64,000 nucleotides of DNA. Source: Nitrospiria bacterium. Lineage in GTDB: Bacteria; Nitrospirota; Nitrospiria; JACQBZ01. The DNA is taken from the NCBI GenBank assembly GCA_035498035.1, contig DATKAN010000026.1, positions 104,621-168,620 on the forward strand, given 5' to 3'. The position numbers and the translations under genes were made by a program. Of the stretch, positions 62,895 through 64,000 are shown piece by piece. Below the pieces are notes generated by a model. That model searched no databases. It worked only from the letters and a program-made list of their open reading frames with translations, and was not told the DNA's origin. Every line of letters begins with the position of its first letter. Position 1 is the first letter of the stretch.

Positions 62895-63386
62895 ATGCGG
62901 TCCGAGAACGGCGAACACCCTTTCAGCCACATCGGCCAGTTGACCTGTCTCACGATGTTTCTGATTGTTTGGGGCGGGGACTCGTTCATCCTTCATCGAT
63001 CAACGTTTCTCTCGAACTTCGTTCCGCTGCCCGTTCGGCTGGGCTTCCTGGGGTTGGCGCTGGCGGTCGCCGTCTATCTTGTACGTTCCGGGCATGTCGT
63101 CGTCCGACCGGAGGAGCGTCCGTCCGGCGTGATCACGACCGGAGCCTTCAAGTATGTGAGGCACCCCATCTATCTCGGAAGCCTACTGACCTATCTCGGA
63201 TTCGCGATCTCGACCGGATCGATCCTGTCCCTCGCGCTGGTTGCGGGGATTTTTATTTTCCATGACTACATCGCGAGCTACGAGGAAGAGAGGCTGGAGG
63301 CGAGGTTCGGGGAGGAGTATGGACGGTATAAACGAAGAACGGGAAAATGGATTCCAACGGTTCCTTTTGTTTCACGCAAGAATTAA
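62895..63386 (+). CDS. Isoprenylcysteine methyltransferase-like (ICMT/PEMT) membrane protein
   Basis: A membrane methyltransferase of about 163 residues with four or five helices. The family signature is GAFKYVRHPIYLGSLL (around residues 85-105 of this form), followed by the C-terminal EEERLEARFGEEYGRYKRRTG segment that binds SAM. I used the ATG at 62895; a TTG at 62850, overlapping the exporter stop and preceded by GGCGGGGA, is an alternative that adds 15 residues. It is probably cotranscribed with the exporter. Substrate unknown (lipid or isoprenoid-linked). Confidence 0.86.
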   Translation: MRSENGEHPFSHIGQLTCLTMFLIVWGGDSFILHRSTFLSNFVPLPVRLGFLGLALAVAVYLVRSGHVVVRPEERPSGVITTGAFKYVRHPIYLGSLLTYLGFAISTGSILSLALVAGIFIFHDYIASYEEERLEARFGEEYGRYKRRTGKWIPTVPFVSRKN

Positions 63387-63460
63387 TCCCCCTCGGACAA
63401 AGAGACGGGTGCCATTTAGCGAATCACCCTTAGCTGGAGTGTTTGTATTTCCTGCGGGCT

Positions 63461-63802
63461 TCAGCAAGTAAGATGAAGAGCGGCGATGACCTTCTTGCCG
63501 TTGCTGAGACGGTTATACTCCTCGCAGGCCCGCCGGGTCGGGAATGCGATTAATTGAATCCCCTTCGCATCAAGCAGCGCTTTGGTGTCGTCCAGGATTT
63601 TCATACAACCCAGATCACCCGTGCCGACCACCAGGATCTCCGGGGCCTGATTGAGAATCTCGGTGAGATCCTGCGGGCAAAGCTCGTGCCCTTCCTTCCG
63701 CCACCACTGATCATCCACGCGCTCCGGGTAGATCACCACGTCGCGGGTGTATACCCGGCCGTCAATCGTGATCCGCCCGAATGAATGAGAATCGATCTTC
63801 AT
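63461..63802 (-). CDS. Mth938-like domain protein (DUF498)
   Basis: A 113-residue protein starting MKIDSHSFGRITIDG, with the typical Mth938 features: VYTRDVVIYPERVDDQWW, EILVVGTGDLG and AFPTRRACEEYNRL. The fold is related to NDUFAF3/AAMDC proteins, and the bacterial role is unknown. I chose the start that gives the family N-terminus; a methionine five codons upstream is also in frame. Confidence 0.9.
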   Translation of the reverse strand: MKIDSHSFGRITIDGRVYTRDVVIYPERVDDQWWRKEGHELCPQDLTEILNQAPEILVVGTGDLGCMKILDDTKALLDAKGIQLIAFPTRRACEEYNRLSNGKKVIAALHLTC

Positions 63803-63868
63803 ATTATCCCGTGTCATAAAGTAGCGCTGAGAAGAGCAGAAAGTCAAGAACGGCGGGCCGAGCTCCTC

Positions 63869-63898
63869 TTGATTTGTCGTTCCCAATTCCGGTATACT
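63869..63898 (+). promoter_or_regulatory. Promoter for a gene beginning at the right window edge
   Basis: TTGATT (63869-63874) and TATACT (63893-63898) with an 18-nt spacer. A GGAGG motif at 63978-63982 and an ATG at 63995 follow at the edge, so the next plus-strand gene probably starts there. Confidence 0.45.
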
Positions 63899-64000
63899 CC
63901 TTCCTGATTCACCGCCGGCCTGAGCTCGGTCTCGGAATTTGATTTCAAACGGGGCCATGAACCTCAAGCCGGTTTCCGGAGGTATTCAGGCGTCATGATC

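Noticed and set aside
63995..64000. Start of a further gene at the right edge
   Set aside because: Only two codons are visible, so no product can be called even though a promoter and a GGAGG motif precede them.

Overview
The window is GC-rich chromosomal DNA of a Gram-negative, diderm bacterium. It carries lptE, a lipid II flippase gene, an MsbA-like exporter and several lipoproteins. I could not run a phylogeny. The block rho-rpmE-prfA-prmC-murA-hisGDBHAF-hisIE, short-form HisG, many SUMF1-type proteins and a hydrogenase-like membrane complex would fit Nitrospirota or a similar deep lineage, but that is inference. No phage, plasmid backbone, complete insertion sequence, rRNA or CRISPR array is visible.

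Layout. 1-2.3 kb: 3' part of a UvrD-type helicase gene, then an AT-richer secreted protein. 2.4-15.2 kb, minus strand: a long translation/cell-wall/histidine block from rho down to hisIE, an HIT protein and a ZnuA-like metal-binding protein; most junctions overlap by a few bases, and a lipoprotein sits between hisH and hisA. 15.5-17.2 kb: two SUMF1/FGE-fold proteins, only one with the FGE-type cysteine pair. 17.6-24.5 kb: serS and two tRNA-Ser genes that share a 113-nt leader, around an FMN reductase, an orphan PD-(D/E)xK nuclease, a nucleotidyltransferase pair and a lemA-TPM-TPM operon. 24.5-37.4 kb: a fused MFS/spermidine synthase, ilvD, housekeeping genes (dtd, murJ, rpsT) and the leuS-lptE-holA operon. 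37.5-47.1 kb: a Fur-family regulator divergent from a seven-gene group-4-hydrogenase-like complex. 47.3-56.5 kb: metabolic and hypothetical genes including pyrE, glutaredoxin, NUDIX and a ferritin-like/VIT1 fusion. 56.8-64 kb: a seven-PAS GGDEF-EAL protein, an MsbA-like exporter, an ICMT-like methyltransferase and an Mth938-like protein.

The most interesting system is the 38.1-47.1 kb complex. It has the membrane subunits and fused catalytic subunit of a Hyf-type hydrogenase, but the catalytic subunit has lost all four cysteines that would hold the NiFe centre. It also lacks a polyferredoxin subunit and maturation genes. It is best described as an energy-converting hydrogenase-related (Ehr-type) ion-pumping complex of unknown electron donor. 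An 18-bp perfect palindrome lies between it and the divergent Fur-family gene.

A second theme is short dispersed repeats. Two modular families (here R1 and R2) usually lie just upstream of genes, always in the same orientation relative to transcription; one R1 copy has become coding sequence inside leuS. A third family (R3) consists of GTAGGGGC-type palindromes. A fourth (R4) is an MITE-like element that forms the leader of both tRNA-Ser genes and ends in a hairpin reaching into the mature tRNA.
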